A DNA stretch of 64,000 nt from NCBI GenBank assembly GCA_011523545.1, contig WTGN01000027.1, positions 56,632-120,631 of the forward strand, given 5' to 3'. Source of the DNA: Chloroflexota bacterium. GTDB taxonomy: Bacteria > Chloroflexota > Anaerolineae > Aggregatilineales > Phototrophicaceae. The notes under the pieces are model-generated. The model did no database searches and had not been told where the DNA came from. It saw only the letters and a program-made list of their open reading frames with translations. Shown in pieces: positions 1 to 8,195 of this stretch (positions within the stretch are counted from its first letter, which is position 1; every line of letters begins with the position of its first letter). The position numbers were made by a program, and so were the translations under genes.

Positions 1-401
1 TCATCATAGGCGAGCGGCGCGCCGCCCGCTTCACTTCGCGTTGTCAATTCACTTGGCGCTGCCTCTCGCAGCGGATTGTAGCCCTCCAACAGGATGTAAT
101 CGATATCGCTGTTGCTCGCCGGGCGAAAGCCAATCTCGACGGCGCGCTCAAAAAGCCGGGGCACCGTGCGAAAGCTGGCGATCTCGCCGATGAGCTGTTC
201 GTTCTGACGCTTTAATTGATCGCGGCGGCTAATCAAATCTTCGATCGCGCGGTTGGTAATGGCGAAGGAAGCCACCTGCGACAGATAAAGCCCGCCAAGG
301 ATCAACAGAATCGCAACGCCGAATATCGCCATGGCTGTCGCCTGATTGCGCGTCTGAAAACGCTTGCGGCTGAAGGTATGCTGAAGCCAGGTTTGTGACA
401 T
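1..401 (-). CDS. FtsL/DivIC-like septum protein, C-terminus cut by window edge
   Basis: Reading down from the ATG at 401, the frame stays open for 133 residues and leaves the window. It has a short basic cytoplasmic N-terminus, one membrane helix at about residues 23-42 and then a heptad-rich segment at about 43-80 (NRAIEDLISRRDQLKRQ), the layout of FtsL/DivIC bitopic division proteins that link FtsB/FtsQ to FtsW/FtsI in the septum. It lies directly downstream of rsmH on the same strand, which is the normal place for ftsL in division and cell wall clusters, and this context carries much of the call. FtsL is poorly conserved in sequence, so the name is an inference. No clear ribosome binding site is visible. 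The end is missing only because the window stops. Confidence 0.65.
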   Translation of the reverse strand, partial: MSQTWLQHTFSRKRFQTRNQATAMAIFGVAILLILGGLYLSQVASFAITNRAIEDLISRRDQLKRQNEQLIGEIASFRTVPRLFERAVEIGFRPASNSDIDYILLEGYNPLREAAPSELTTRSEAGGAPLAYD

Positions 402-461
402 AGAACTGTAACAGTCGTTGAGCGGGAAGGCGCCCGGGCAACGCCCATCCCCCGGCCTCTT

Positions 462-491
462 CCCGCCATCTCCACGGCGGGCATCCGGCGA
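462..491 (-). repeat. Palindromic repeat family R3, copy 1
   Basis: On the minus strand this 30-nt unit reads CGGATGCCCGCC followed by GTGGAGAT and GGCGGG, so CCCGCC and GGCGGG can form a hairpin. The same unit occurs at 63971-64000 on the plus strand with 27 of 30 positions identical. It sits in the 183-nt gap between rsmH and the FtsL-like gene and is transcribed with them. Confidence 0.7.
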
Positions 492-584
492 GCAAGGGAA
501 GGGAGCTAGATATTGCGCCGGCGACGATATCAGCGCGCCTTTGTCTACTAATGTATCAATTTCGCTATTTCACGCAACTCGGCT

Positions 585-1520
585 TCAAGCCCATTCCAGC
601 TTTTCGACAACGCGGAGCTTGGCGCTGCGGCTGCGCGGGTTGGCCTCGATTTCATCCTGAGCCGGGGTGATCGGCTTGCGATTGACCAATCTGACGCGCG
701 CCTGCCGTTCTTCCATGGAGGCCATGCCCGGCGGCGCGAGCCTGCTGGTTGCTTGCTCTCTGAAACTTTGCTTGACGATACGATCTTCCAGGCTGTGAAA
801 GCTGATCACCGCCAGGCGCCCGCCCGGACGGAGCAATTCAACGGCGAGGGGAAGGACGCGCTCAATCGCATCCAATTCTCCGTTGACGGCGATGCGCAGC
901 GCCTGAAAAACCTTGGTCGCCGGATGGATGCGCGCCGGGCCACGGGCGGGCCTTGCTTTGACGCGCGCCACCAGCTCAGCCAACTGACGCGTCGACTGGA
1001 TCGGCCGCCCATCGTCGATGGCGCCGGCGATTCTGCGCGCCTGCCGCTCTTCCCCATAGCGAAAGAACAGTGCGGCAAGGTCCGCCGCCGGCATATGATT
1101 AACCAGGTCCTGCGCCGTCGTCTCGCCATGGACGCGATCAAATCGCATATCCAGCGGCGCGTCAAAGCGAAATGAAAAGCCTCGCGCCGGATCATCAAGC
1201 TGCAGCGACGATAATCCCAGGTCCAGCAGTATGGCGTCGACCGCCGGCCAGCCCAGTGCGCCGGCCGCGTCCGCCAAATTAGTGTAACTGCTGTGGACCA
1301 GGCTGACGCGCTCGCTGAATATAGCCAGCCGCGCCTTGGCCCGGGCGATGGCGCTTTCGTCCAGATCCATGCATAGCGCTTGGTTGATGCCGGCGCGCAA
1401 TAGCGCCAGCGTATGCCCGCCGCCGCCTACTGTGCCATCGATCAGACGTACGACGGCCGGGTCGGCGGCGCGCAAGGCGTCGATTATTTCCGCTTCCATA
1501 ATAGGAGTATGCTTGTTCAT
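585..1520 (-). CDS. rsmH: 16S rRNA (cytosine-1402-N4)-methyltransferase RsmH (MraW)
   Basis: The 311-residue product has the usual RsmH length and motifs: N-terminal HTPIMEAEI, the SAM-binding glycine motif DGTVGGGGHT at about residues 28-37, DAILLDLGLSSLQLD, the signature ARGFSFR...PLDMRFD, and the C-terminal SFHSLEDRIVKQ block. The enzyme adds the N4 methyl group to C1402 of 16S rRNA in the decoding centre. It is the first gene seen of a minus-strand division cluster and is followed by the FtsL-like gene. mraZ, its usual upstream neighbour, is absent: uvrC lies divergently upstream. The ATG is preceded by a weak purine-rich AGCGAGCGGG. Confidence 0.96.
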   Translation of the reverse strand: MNKHTPIMEAEIIDALRAADPAVVRLIDGTVGGGGHTLALLRAGINQALCMDLDESAIARAKARLAIFSERVSLVHSSYTNLADAAGALGWPAVDAILLDLGLSSLQLDDPARGFSFRFDAPLDMRFDRVHGETTAQDLVNHMPAADLAALFFRYGEERQARRIAGAIDDGRPIQSTRQLAELVARVKARPARGPARIHPATKVFQALRIAVNGELDAIERVLPLAVELLRPGGRLAVISFHSLEDRIVKQSFREQATSRLAPPGMASMEERQARVRLVNRKPITPAQDEIEANPRSRSAKLRVVEKLEWA

Positions 1521-1557
1521 CCCGCTCGCTTCAGGTGGTCGCTGTCGCCGTCAGTCT

Positions 1558-1590
1558 ACCCCCCTCAATCGCCCCATAGCAATGAGGGGA
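1558..1590 (-). repeat. Palindromic repeat family R2, copy 1
   Basis: The block begins ACCCCCCTCAATC, continues with GCCCC and ends with TGAGGGG, which can pair back to CCCCTCA. The first 13 bases recur exactly, on the opposite strand, at 30648-30660 inside nuoL. Here it falls in the untranslated leader of rsmH. Confidence 0.55.
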
Positions 1591-1592
1591 AA

Positions 1593-1605
1593 TTGTCTAA
1601 GACAA
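1593..1605. promoter_or_regulatory. Perfect palindrome TTGTCTAAGACAA, possible operator
   Basis: Six-base arms TTGTCT and AGACAA flank a single A. It lies upstream of both rsmH and uvrC, about 75 bp from the rsmH ATG. A binding protein cannot be named from the sequence. Confidence 0.3.
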
Positions 1606-1780
1606 ACTCGCATTGAGACCTATGTCGATAAATCTGCAAGAATCCGGACATATTTGTTGACTTCGCGCCAATTCAACTCCCCACCCTGATCCTACGGGTC
1701 GCGTAGACACTGACCGGCGGGCGGGGCGGGGACGGTGCAGGATTTATCGCGCGGGCAGCGTTTTCGCAAGGCGCGGATCA

Positions 1781-1789
1781 TGCTAAAAT
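1781..1789 (+). promoter_or_regulatory. Extended -10 promoter of uvrC (TGCTAAAAT)
   Basis: TG-C-TAAAAT fits the extended -10 pattern; no good -35 is seen. Transcription would start near 1796, which argues against translation from the TTG/ATG-like start at 1795 and for the ATG at 1831. Confidence 0.45.
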
Positions 1790-1830
1790 AGAGTATGTTT
1801 CGTCGCATTGTAAACGCCGAATCCTCGCTG

Positions 1831-3717
1831 ATGCTCTATCAGAAACCAGCTCATATTGAGACGATCCTGAAGAACCTGCCCGCCAAGCCAGGCGTCTATC
1901 TGTTGAAGAACGCAAATGGCAAGGTGATCTACGTCGGCAAGGCGAAGCGCCTGCGCAATCGCGTCCGCAGCTATTTCACCACCCAGGCCGATGGCAACAG
2001 CAAGACCCTGCGGATGCGCGGGCTGGTCGCCGATATTGACTTCATAATCACTGAGAATGAAGTCAAGGCGCTGATCCTCGAAGAGACGCTGATCAAGAAA
2101 CATCGTCCGCGCTTTAATATCGAGCTCAAGGACGACAAGCGCTATCCCTATATCCGCGTCGGCTGGGGCGACGCTTTTCCCAAAGTGGAAACGACCCGCC
2201 GCATAGTCGATGACGGCTCGCGTTATTTCGGGCCCTATTCCGCCATGTGGGTGGTGCAGAAGACGCTGCGGGACCTGCGCAAGGCCTTCCCCTATTTGAC
2301 CTGCGATCGCGAGATCACGGGAACCGACGAGCGCGCTTGCCTCTTCCACGACATCAAACTTTGCAACGCGCCCTGCATCGGCGCAGTCGACCGTGATGAA
2401 TACCGCTTTATGATTCAGGAGTTGATGGATGTGCTGGGCGGGCGGGCGGAACAGGTGCGTAAACGCCTCGAGGGCGAAATGACGCGCGCGTCGGCGGCGC
2501 TTAATTTTGAGGGCGCGGCCGCCATCCGCGATCAACTCTGGGCGATTGACTTCATCACCAACAAGCACAAAGCAGTCGGCAAACACATGACCGATCACGA
2601 TGTCATCGCCCTGGCGCGCGACGACCGCGACGCCACCGTCCAGATCATGTTCATCCGCAATGGCAAGCTCATCGGCAGCGACTCGCGCTCGATGGACAAT
2701 ACCGAGGGCGAGAGCGACGCCGCCGTGCTGGAACAATTCATCAGCCAGTTCTACGCCTCCTCCAGCAATATCCCGCGCGAGCTGATCCTGCCCAATGAAG
2801 TGGAAGAGGCGCGCATATTGGAGCGTTGGCTGAGCGACAAGCGCGTCAGCTCCAAAGTGACGATTCACGTGCCGCAGCGGGGCGACAAACGCAAGCTGAT
2901 CGGCCTGGCGCAGGAGAACGCGCTCGAGAGCCTGCACATGATGCGCGCTCAATATGAAGCCGACACAACCAAGCATGAGCGGGCGATGGCGGAATTGCAG
3001 GAGGCGCTCAAGCTGCCGCGCATCCCCAACCGCATCGAATGCTTTGACATCAGCACAACGCAGGGCACCGCCATAGTCGCCAGCCGGGTGGTCTTCACTC
3101 GCGGCGTCGCCCGCAAAAGCGAATACCGCCGCTTCAATATCCGCACCGTGTCACACAGCGGCTCTGATGATTATCAGTCCATGAATGAAGCGCTGACCCG
3201 CCGATTCCTGCGATGGAAGCGCGCGGCCGAAGCTGAAGAGGATCTCGCGCCCGACGGCGTCGATCGGGATGAAACCTGGCGCCGGCTGCCCGATCTCCTG
3301 CTGATTGATGGCGGGGCCGGGCAGCTCAATGTGGCGCGCGCGGTCTTGGAAGAATTTGGCTTGACCGACCGCGTGCCGCTGGCGTCGCTGGCCAAGCGCA
3401 TCGAGGAGATCTTCACGCCCGATCATGTCGATCCGATATTGCTGCCGCGCCGCAGCGAAGCGCTGTATCTGGTGCAGCGCGTCCGCGATGAAGCGCACCG
3501 CTTCGCCATCACCAGCCATCGGAAACAGCGCAGCAAGCAAAGCCTCTCCAGCCGGCTGGAAACCATCCCCGGCGTCGGACCCAAACGGCGCAAGGTCCTG
3601 CTCAAGCACTTTGAGAATTCCATCGACGCCATCCGCCATGCAAGTGTATCGGAGTTGTCGGCAGTTAATGGCATCAGCAAAGAGGTGGCGCTGAATATCA
3701 AGAGTCATCTGGACTGA
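1831..3717 (+). CDS. uvrC: UvrC, excinuclease ABC subunit C
   Basis: UvrC makes the two incisions around bulky DNA damage after recruitment by UvrB. In order the product shows the GIY-YIG nuclease domain (PGVYLLKNANGKVIYVGKA), the UVR motif near residue 210-240 (LNFEGAAAIRDQLWAI), the RNase H-like 5' incision domain (ECFDISTTQGT, LLIDGGAGQLN) and a C-terminal helix-hairpin-helix pair (IPGVGPKRRKVLL and VNGISKEVALNI). The frame is open from 1795, but I prefer the ATG at 1831 (628 residues) because the -10 element ends at 1789 and homologues begin about 10 residues before the GIY-YIG domain. It stands alone; no excision-repair partner is adjacent. Confidence 0.95.
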   Translation: MLYQKPAHIETILKNLPAKPGVYLLKNANGKVIYVGKAKRLRNRVRSYFTTQADGNSKTLRMRGLVADIDFIITENEVKALILEETLIKKHRPRFNIELKDDKRYPYIRVGWGDAFPKVETTRRIVDDGSRYFGPYSAMWVVQKTLRDLRKAFPYLTCDREITGTDERACLFHDIKLCNAPCIGAVDRDEYRFMIQELMDVLGGRAEQVRKRLEGEMTRASAALNFEGAAAIRDQLWAIDFITNKHKAVGKHMTDHDVIALARDDRDATVQIMFIRNGKLIGSDSRSMDNTEGESDAAVLEQFISQFYASSSNIPRELILPNEVEEARILERWLSDKRVSSKVTIHVPQRGDKRKLIGLAQENALESLHMMRAQYEADTTKHERAMAELQEALKLPRIPNRIECFDISTTQGTAIVASRVVFTRGVARKSEYRRFNIRTVSHSGSDDYQSMNEALTRRFLRWKRAAEAEEDLAPDGVDRDETWRRLPDLLLIDGGAGQLNVARAVLEEFGLTDRVPLASLAKRIEEIFTPDHVDPILLPRRSEALYLVQRVRDEAHRFAITSHRKQRSKQSLSSRLETIPGVGPKRRKVLLKHFENSIDAIRHASVSELSAVNGISKEVALNIKSHLD

Positions 3718-4225
3718 GCGGCACTACACATCATGCGGCGTCTGGAGTAGGCATACGCGCCAAATAAGGGCATGCCAGGAGATTGGCGATGAGACTGAGT
3801 CGAGCCAACATAAAGAACTATTGCACTTGGACAAGGCTGCTTCTGATCTGTACAGAGGCATATTTCCATGAAGTGTTTGTGCTAAGCGAAAAGCCGTTCC
3901 CTCGCAGCATTCATACCGCAATGAGGGAAATCGGCGACAAGATGTGGGTGTGCTTCATCGAGCTGTCAATCGAAACGGGTTATTGGCCTCGGGGAATGAA
4001 GGCACAGGCGCGATTGATGGGCTACGATGTCTAAAAGCCGGCCTGCCAACACGCGCGGTCGAGACCTTGCGCACAGACAATATGGTTGCGTATAGCGCGA
4101 ATCCAATGCGCTCAATTCGTACCAAGACCGGAATACCTGACTGGCTCCAGGCGCGCGACGCACCATGATAAGCCAAGGCGGCGGCGATAATCTAGACTGT
4201 GGCGTGAGACTGGCGCAAGAGCAGC
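3718..4225. other. 508-nt intergenic stretch without a supported gene
   Basis: Between the uvrC stop and the serA stop (convergent genes). Base composition is lower in GC than the neighbours. Short frames exist on both strands (for example a TTG-started one at 3783-4034), but none shows a recognisable motif, a ribosome binding site or codon bias like the neighbours. It may be decayed coding sequence; I see no hairpin with a T-run. Confidence 0.5.
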
Positions 4226-5821
4226 CTAAATCTTCAGTTGATGCACATGACGAACAAAGTCCTGCTCGCGCAGGGCCGCCATCACCGGCTCCGGCAGCGC
4301 GTCGTCGAAGTTCAGCACGGTCAGCGTGTTGCCGCCAGGCGCGGCCCGCCCGGTGTGCCAGCTGGCGATGTTGATGCCCTGCTCCGCCATCAAAGTGCCG
4401 ACCCGCCCAATCACGCCCGGTTGGTCATAGCTTCCCATCACCAGCAAGTGCCCGCGCGGTTCAAAGTGCACCCGGTAATCGTTGATGCCCAGGATGTAGG
4501 GCTTTTGCCGGTCCAGCAGGGCGCCAGCGACGCTGATCTCTTCGCCATCTTCCAGCGTGGTCTGGCAGGTGATGACATTGCGATATTCGCTGATTTTGAT
4601 GCCCTTGGCCTGGGTGATCTGCCAGCCGCGCTCAGCGGCAAGCAAGGGGGCGTTGACGAAGCTGACCTGCTCGCCCAGGAATGGGCTAAGCAGCCCTTTG
4701 AGGATGCCGACCGTCATCGGTTTGATCAGCCCGTTCATGTCGTCGCCGATGATCTCGATGGCGATGCGCTGTATGGGGCTGCGCGCCAAGACATGCTGCA
4801 AAGCGCCGATGCTCTCGGCCAGGTGCATGTAGGGCCGGATCTCGTCGTATGTCACGCCCGGCAGCAGTGGCATGTTGATCACATTGCGATAATCGCGGTC
4901 TTCAAGCGCGTCGACGACTTGCTCGGCGATCTGCAGCGACAGATCTTTCTGCGCTTCCGCCGTGTTGTCGCCGATATGCGGCGTATGGATTACATTGTCC
5001 ATGCCGATGAGCGGGCTGTTGAAGGGCGGCTCCTCGTTCCAGACATCCAGCGCGACGCCGCCCAAATGCCCGTCCAGCAGCGCTTCCGCCAACAGCGACT
5101 CGCGGATGATGCCGCCGTGCGCGGTGTTGATGAAGCGGGCGCCGCGCTTCATTTGCCGCAGCGTCTCCCTGTCAAAGAAGTCGAACGTTTCCTTCGTCGC
5201 CGGCACGTGCATGCTCAAAAAATCGGCCGCGCCCAATAGCTCAGCCAGGCTGACCAACTGGATTCTCAGCTCGTTGACCTGTTCTTCGCGAATGTAGGGA
5301 TCGTATGCCAGGACGGTCATGCCCAAAGCCAGGCAGAGCTGGGCCACCCGCCGTCCGACGCGCCCCAGGCCGACGATGCCGACCGTTTTACCGTGCAGCT
5401 GCACGCCGATTTGCTGACCGCGGTCAAAGAGCCACCAGCCTTCCCGCAGGCTGTCATGCACGGCAGGCAGATTGCGACTGAGAGCCAGCATCAGCGCCAG
5501 GGTATGCTCGGCGGCGGATATGGCGCTGACGCCGGGTGTATTCATCACCAGGATGCCGCGCTCGGTGGCGCTGTCGCTGTCGATGCCGGTCAGCCCGGCG
5601 GACATGCGCGCGATCAGCCGCAGCTTGGGCGCGTGCTCTAGAAGGGGCGCGTCGAGCTTGAAATCCGAGCGCGTGATGATGGCGGTGGCGTCCTTCAAGG
5701 CGGCGCGTACGCTGGCCGTTTTCGGCGGAACAGACGCGACAGTGAAGCCTTCTCTTGATTCAAGCAGGGCGATGCTCTCGGCGGTCAGGTCGGTCGCCAC
5801 GACAACATGCTGCGCGCTCAA
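4226..5821 (-). CDS. serA: D-3-phosphoglycerate dehydrogenase (SerA), long type with ACT domain, catalytic Arg replaced by His
   Basis: SerA oxidises 3-phosphoglycerate to phosphohydroxypyruvate, the first step of serine synthesis. The 531 residues show the catalytic domain, the NAD-binding motif GLGRVGRRVAQL (about 151-162), the ASB intervening domain and a C-terminal ACT domain (YDQPGVIGRVGTLMAEQ), the layout of the long type. Of the Arg-Glu-His catalytic set, Glu264 (NEEPP) and His282 (HTPHIG) are present, but the Arg that normally stands in the ARGG motif is His235 (INTAHGG). The codon is CAC, one base from CGC. The start overlaps the stop of the HAD gene by 4 nt, and serB-like lies two genes upstream, so the family call is firm although activity is uncertain. 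Confidence 0.93.
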   Translation of the reverse strand: MSAQHVVVATDLTAESIALLESREGFTVASVPPKTASVRAALKDATAIITRSDFKLDAPLLEHAPKLRLIARMSAGLTGIDSDSATERGILVMNTPGVSAISAAEHTLALMLALSRNLPAVHDSLREGWWLFDRGQQIGVQLHGKTVGIVGLGRVGRRVAQLCLALGMTVLAYDPYIREEQVNELRIQLVSLAELLGAADFLSMHVPATKETFDFFDRETLRQMKRGARFINTAHGGIIRESLLAEALLDGHLGGVALDVWNEEPPFNSPLIGMDNVIHTPHIGDNTAEAQKDLSLQIAEQVVDALEDRDYRNVINMPLLPGVTYDEIRPYMHLAESIGALQHVLARSPIQRIAIEIIGDDMNGLIKPMTVGILKGLLSPFLGEQVSFVNAPLLAAERGWQITQAKGIKISEYRNVITCQTTLEDGEEISVAGALLDRQKPYILGINDYRVHFEPRGHLLVMGSYDQPGVIGRVGTLMAEQGINIASWHTGRAAPGGNTLTVLNFDDALPEPVMAALREQDFVRHVHQLKI

Positions 5822-6486
5822 GCGAATATCCTCTTTCGTTTCAATTCGTCAAGTACATCATGCAGGCTGCTATAGACCTTGTTGTTGAAGTCGGCGAAGT
5901 CGGCCGCGCTGGAATGCGAGCGATCGGGCACGGTGAAGCAGGTCATGCCGGCCGCGAGCGCCGCCTGCGTGCCGGCCCGGCTGTCTTCAAGCGCCAGGCA
6001 ATCGCGCGGCTCAACACCGATTTGCCGCGCCGCGTGCAGATAAATGTCCGGCGCCGGTTTGCCCCGCGCCATTGACTCTGCCGAGTAGCGCTGCGGAATC
6101 AGTTCATCCCAGCCCATCAGCGCTACAAAATGCTCGATGACCGCTTGTGACGAGCTGGATGCGATGGCGCGCGGGGTTCCCAACTCGGCGACATACTGGA
6201 CGAGCTCGGCGGCGCCAGACATCGCTTGTATTTTGCCGGGCGGCAGATTCAACATACGGCCGGTAATGGCAGCTTCTATCGCCGCGGGCGACTCGCCCAG
6301 TTCAGGATAATGCCGCTGCAGAATGACGGCGAATTCATCAACGCGCATGCCGATGCACATATCGCGCAGATCATCCGAATAGCTGTAGCCATTTGACTCA
6401 ATCAATTCGGTTTCGACCTCATGCCAAACCGGCTCGGAATCGACCAGGAGGCCGTCCATGTCAAAGATTATCGCTTTGAATGCCAT
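5818..6486 (-). CDS. HAD-superfamily phosphatase, beta-phosphoglucomutase/sugar-phosphatase subgroup
   Basis: The 222-residue protein begins with the HAD motif I DMDGLLVDSEP, followed by a helical cap (about residues 18-90), motif II at ASSSS, and the KPAPDIYLHAA and LEDSRAG blocks of motifs III and IV. This is the subgroup of 2-deoxyglucose-6-phosphate phosphatases and beta-phosphoglucomutases. The exact substrate cannot be read from sequence. It is tightly packed between the serB-like gene (2-nt gap) and serA (4-nt overlap), so it is co-translated with serine synthesis enzymes. Confidence 0.88.
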   Translation of the reverse strand: MAFKAIIFDMDGLLVDSEPVWHEVETELIESNGYSYSDDLRDMCIGMRVDEFAVILQRHYPELGESPAAIEAAITGRMLNLPPGKIQAMSGAAELVQYVAELGTPRAIASSSSQAVIEHFVALMGWDELIPQRYSAESMARGKPAPDIYLHAARQIGVEPRDCLALEDSRAGTQAALAAGMTCFTVPDRSHSSAADFADFNNKVYSSLHDVLDELKRKRIFA

Positions 6487-6488
6487 GC

Positions 6489-7340
6489 TCAGAATATGTC
6501 CTCGAATTCGCGGATGAACCGGTCTTGCAGCTTCTCAACGCCGAAATGCAGGGATTCGCCACCGCGCGCCAGGGAGAGCCCCTTGCGAAACAACGATTCG
6601 TGCGCCGTGCCGCGCAAGGTCTCCCAACCGCGGCGGCCGGCGGCCATGGGCAATACCGGCGCGAGCGACGCGCTCTGCAGGAACAGGTCCGAGCCGGCTT
6701 TGACGCGCTCGCGTGCGACTACCCCGCCGTAACCCACAAAGAGATCCACCTCGCCGGTCGCGGCCAGGTCGGAGCTGCCGTCGCCGACCATCATGCGCCG
6801 GCCTGGCAGCGCTCCCGCCAGCTCGCGGATGATGGCGGATTTGCCGCTCGATATCGTCAGCGGGCTTTTGTTGAAGTCGAGATAAGTTTGCGATTGCTGC
6901 GCTTGCGGTTCAGCATAATCCCACCAACGGCCGGACAGCTCGTTGTACTCCAGCTCGACCGCGCGAATATGTTCCGGCTCGACGCCCAGGCGCCGCCCGA
7001 ATCCCTTGACCGCGTCGATCAAGCCGCCGCTGATGATAAATACATGCTTGTCCAGGGCTTTCAGCGCGGCGACAACACCCTGAGCGTCTTCCACGATGGT
7101 GGCCCAATAGCGCTCCTCGACCGCTTTCAGTTGGGCGCGCGTCGGTTTGATCGCACGCAGGCGCTTGCCATAAACATCGGCCAGGTCAAGCTCGCCATCC
7201 ATCGCCTTATTGGTCAAGAGGCCGACGCGCCCCGCCTTGCCCTTCAAGCGAGCCAGCTCGTCTATGCCTTCGATGGTCGAAAGCGTGCTGTCGCAGTCAA
7301 AAAAGATGAGGTCAAATGTCGACCAGCGCGCATCGGGCAT
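6489..7340 (-). CDS. serB: Phosphoserine phosphatase-like HAD hydrolase (SerB type)
   Basis: Motif I reads FFDCDSTLSTIEGIDELA, which is the SerB signature (DxDST...E.IDELA); motif II is the Ser in IISGG and motifs III/IV are at VGDGSSDL. SerB removes phosphate from L-phosphoserine, the last step of serine synthesis. The 283-residue length is larger than the roughly 210-residue minimal SerB core. It heads the operon serB-like, HAD phosphatase, serA; the transaminase SerC is not in the window. A perfect TATAAT lies 34 nt upstream of the ATG. Confidence 0.85.
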   Translation of the reverse strand: MPDARWSTFDLIFFDCDSTLSTIEGIDELARLKGKAGRVGLLTNKAMDGELDLADVYGKRLRAIKPTRAQLKAVEERYWATIVEDAQGVVAALKALDKHVFIISGGLIDAVKGFGRRLGVEPEHIRAVELEYNELSGRWWDYAEPQAQQSQTYLDFNKSPLTISSGKSAIIRELAGALPGRRMMVGDGSSDLAATGEVDLFVGYGGVVARERVKAGSDLFLQSASLAPVLPMAAGRRGWETLRGTAHESLFRKGLSLARGGESLHFGVEKLQDRFIREFEDIF

Positions 7341-7373
7341 GATCTGTTTTCCGCAGGTTGCCGAATCGCGCTC

Positions 7374-7379
7374 ATTATA
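7374..7379 (-). promoter_or_regulatory. -10 element (TATAAT) of the serB-serA operon
   Basis: A consensus TATAAT on the minus strand leaves a leader of about 27 nt before the ATG at 7340. The -35 region (near 7397-7402) is poor. Confidence 0.5.
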
Positions 7380-7473
7380 GTCGCTTCGAGTCGCTTGTGT
7401 AGCGCCGCGTCACTCTATCTTCAGATGCCAAAGCGCGCCGCAAAGCCGGCTGGAGGCCTTTCCTTATGCTGGC

Positions 7474-7502
7474 TTGAATCCTGCACGCGCCTAATCTACA
7501 AT
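7474..7502 (+). promoter_or_regulatory. Sigma70-type promoter of the TetR gene
   Basis: TTGAAT (7474-7479), a 17-nt spacer and TACAAT (7497-7502). The start codon lies 52 nt further on, which leaves room for a self-regulatory operator. Confidence 0.6.
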
Positions 7503-7554
7503 CGAATCGCAGTTCAATTATAGGCAGCGGATTGATTGGGAACGGAGGGCTGTC

Positions 7555-8190
7555 TTGGCGCGCAAACCAGCCGATCAGTCGGTGGATCGAGAAGATATTT
7601 TGTGGGCGGCCGCCGAGGTCCTCCAGCGCAAGGGCTATGACGCGACCACGATGAAAGATATCGCGGCGCAGGTGAATCTGACCGCCGCCAGCCTGTATCA
7701 TCATTTCAAGAACAAGGACTTTCTCATATTGAATGTGCTGGAAGTCGGACTGGATTATACGATCGCCAAGCTGGAGGCGGTCGCCGCATCGGATGAGCCG
7801 AACGCCGACAAGCTGGCCGGCATGATCCGCTCGCATGTCGTCAGCGTTGCTGGCAATGTGGCTGTCGGCGCGGCCATGGTGTTTGAGATACGCGCTGTGC
7901 TCAATGTCAGCGGCAAGAACGGCGACGACAGATTCATGCGGGAATTCGGCGCGCGGCGGGACCGGTTCTTCGCCCGCCGGGATTATTTCGAGGGGCTGTT
8001 CCGCGGCGTGCTGCAGGCGGGCATTGAGGCGGGCGAGTTTCGCCAAGTGGATGCCGATATCGTCACCAAAGCGATCCTGGGGGCGCACAATTGGGTGGGC
8101 GTTTGGTTCCGCGCGGGCGGTCGGCTGACGGGCGAGGAAGTGGCGGATGTGCTGGTGGATACCTGGCTGGCGGCGTTGAAACGGGAGTAA
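7555..8190 (+). CDS. TetR/AcrR-family transcriptional regulator, probably of the adjacent fatty-acid degradation genes
   Basis: The N-terminal 50 residues are a typical TetR helix-turn-helix (ILWAAAEVLQRKGYDATTMKDI...LTAASLYHHFKNKDFL). The remainder is a helical ligand-binding domain ending in WVGVWFRAGG. The start is TTG at 7555, chosen because GGAGGG (7544-7549) lies 5 nt before it. It precedes an SDR, a FadB/FadN-like enzyme and a thiolase, so control of beta-oxidation by an acyl-CoA ligand is a reasonable inference, as in FadR/KstR-type TetR proteins. The ligand itself is not visible from sequence. Confidence 0.88.
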   Translation: MARKPADQSVDREDILWAAAEVLQRKGYDATTMKDIAAQVNLTAASLYHHFKNKDFLILNVLEVGLDYTIAKLEAVAASDEPNADKLAGMIRSHVVSVAGNVAVGAAMVFEIRAVLNVSGKNGDDRFMREFGARRDRFFARRDYFEGLFRGVLQAGIEAGEFRQVDADIVTKAILGAHNWVGVWFRAGGRLTGEEVADVLVDTWLAALKRE

Positions 8191-8195
8191 GGTCA

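Larger units (their letters stand above)
1521..1830. other. Divergent intergenic region rsmH / uvrC
   Basis: No gene is seen here. It holds a palindromic repeat (1558-1590), a perfect 13-nt palindrome TTGTCTAAGACAA (1593-1605), and the uvrC promoter candidate at 1781-1789. The bases around 1640-1690 are noticeably AT-richer than the flanking genes. Confidence 0.6.

Noticed and set aside
1783..2976. Long open frame antisense to uvrC (and similar long antisense frames opposite nuo, dnaK, pnp and proS)
   Set aside because: Shadow frames of GC-rich genes; they show no family motifs and oppose clearly conserved proteins.
3783..4034. TTG-started frame of 83 codons after uvrC
   Set aside because: No motif, no ribosome binding site, and composition unlike the neighbouring genes.
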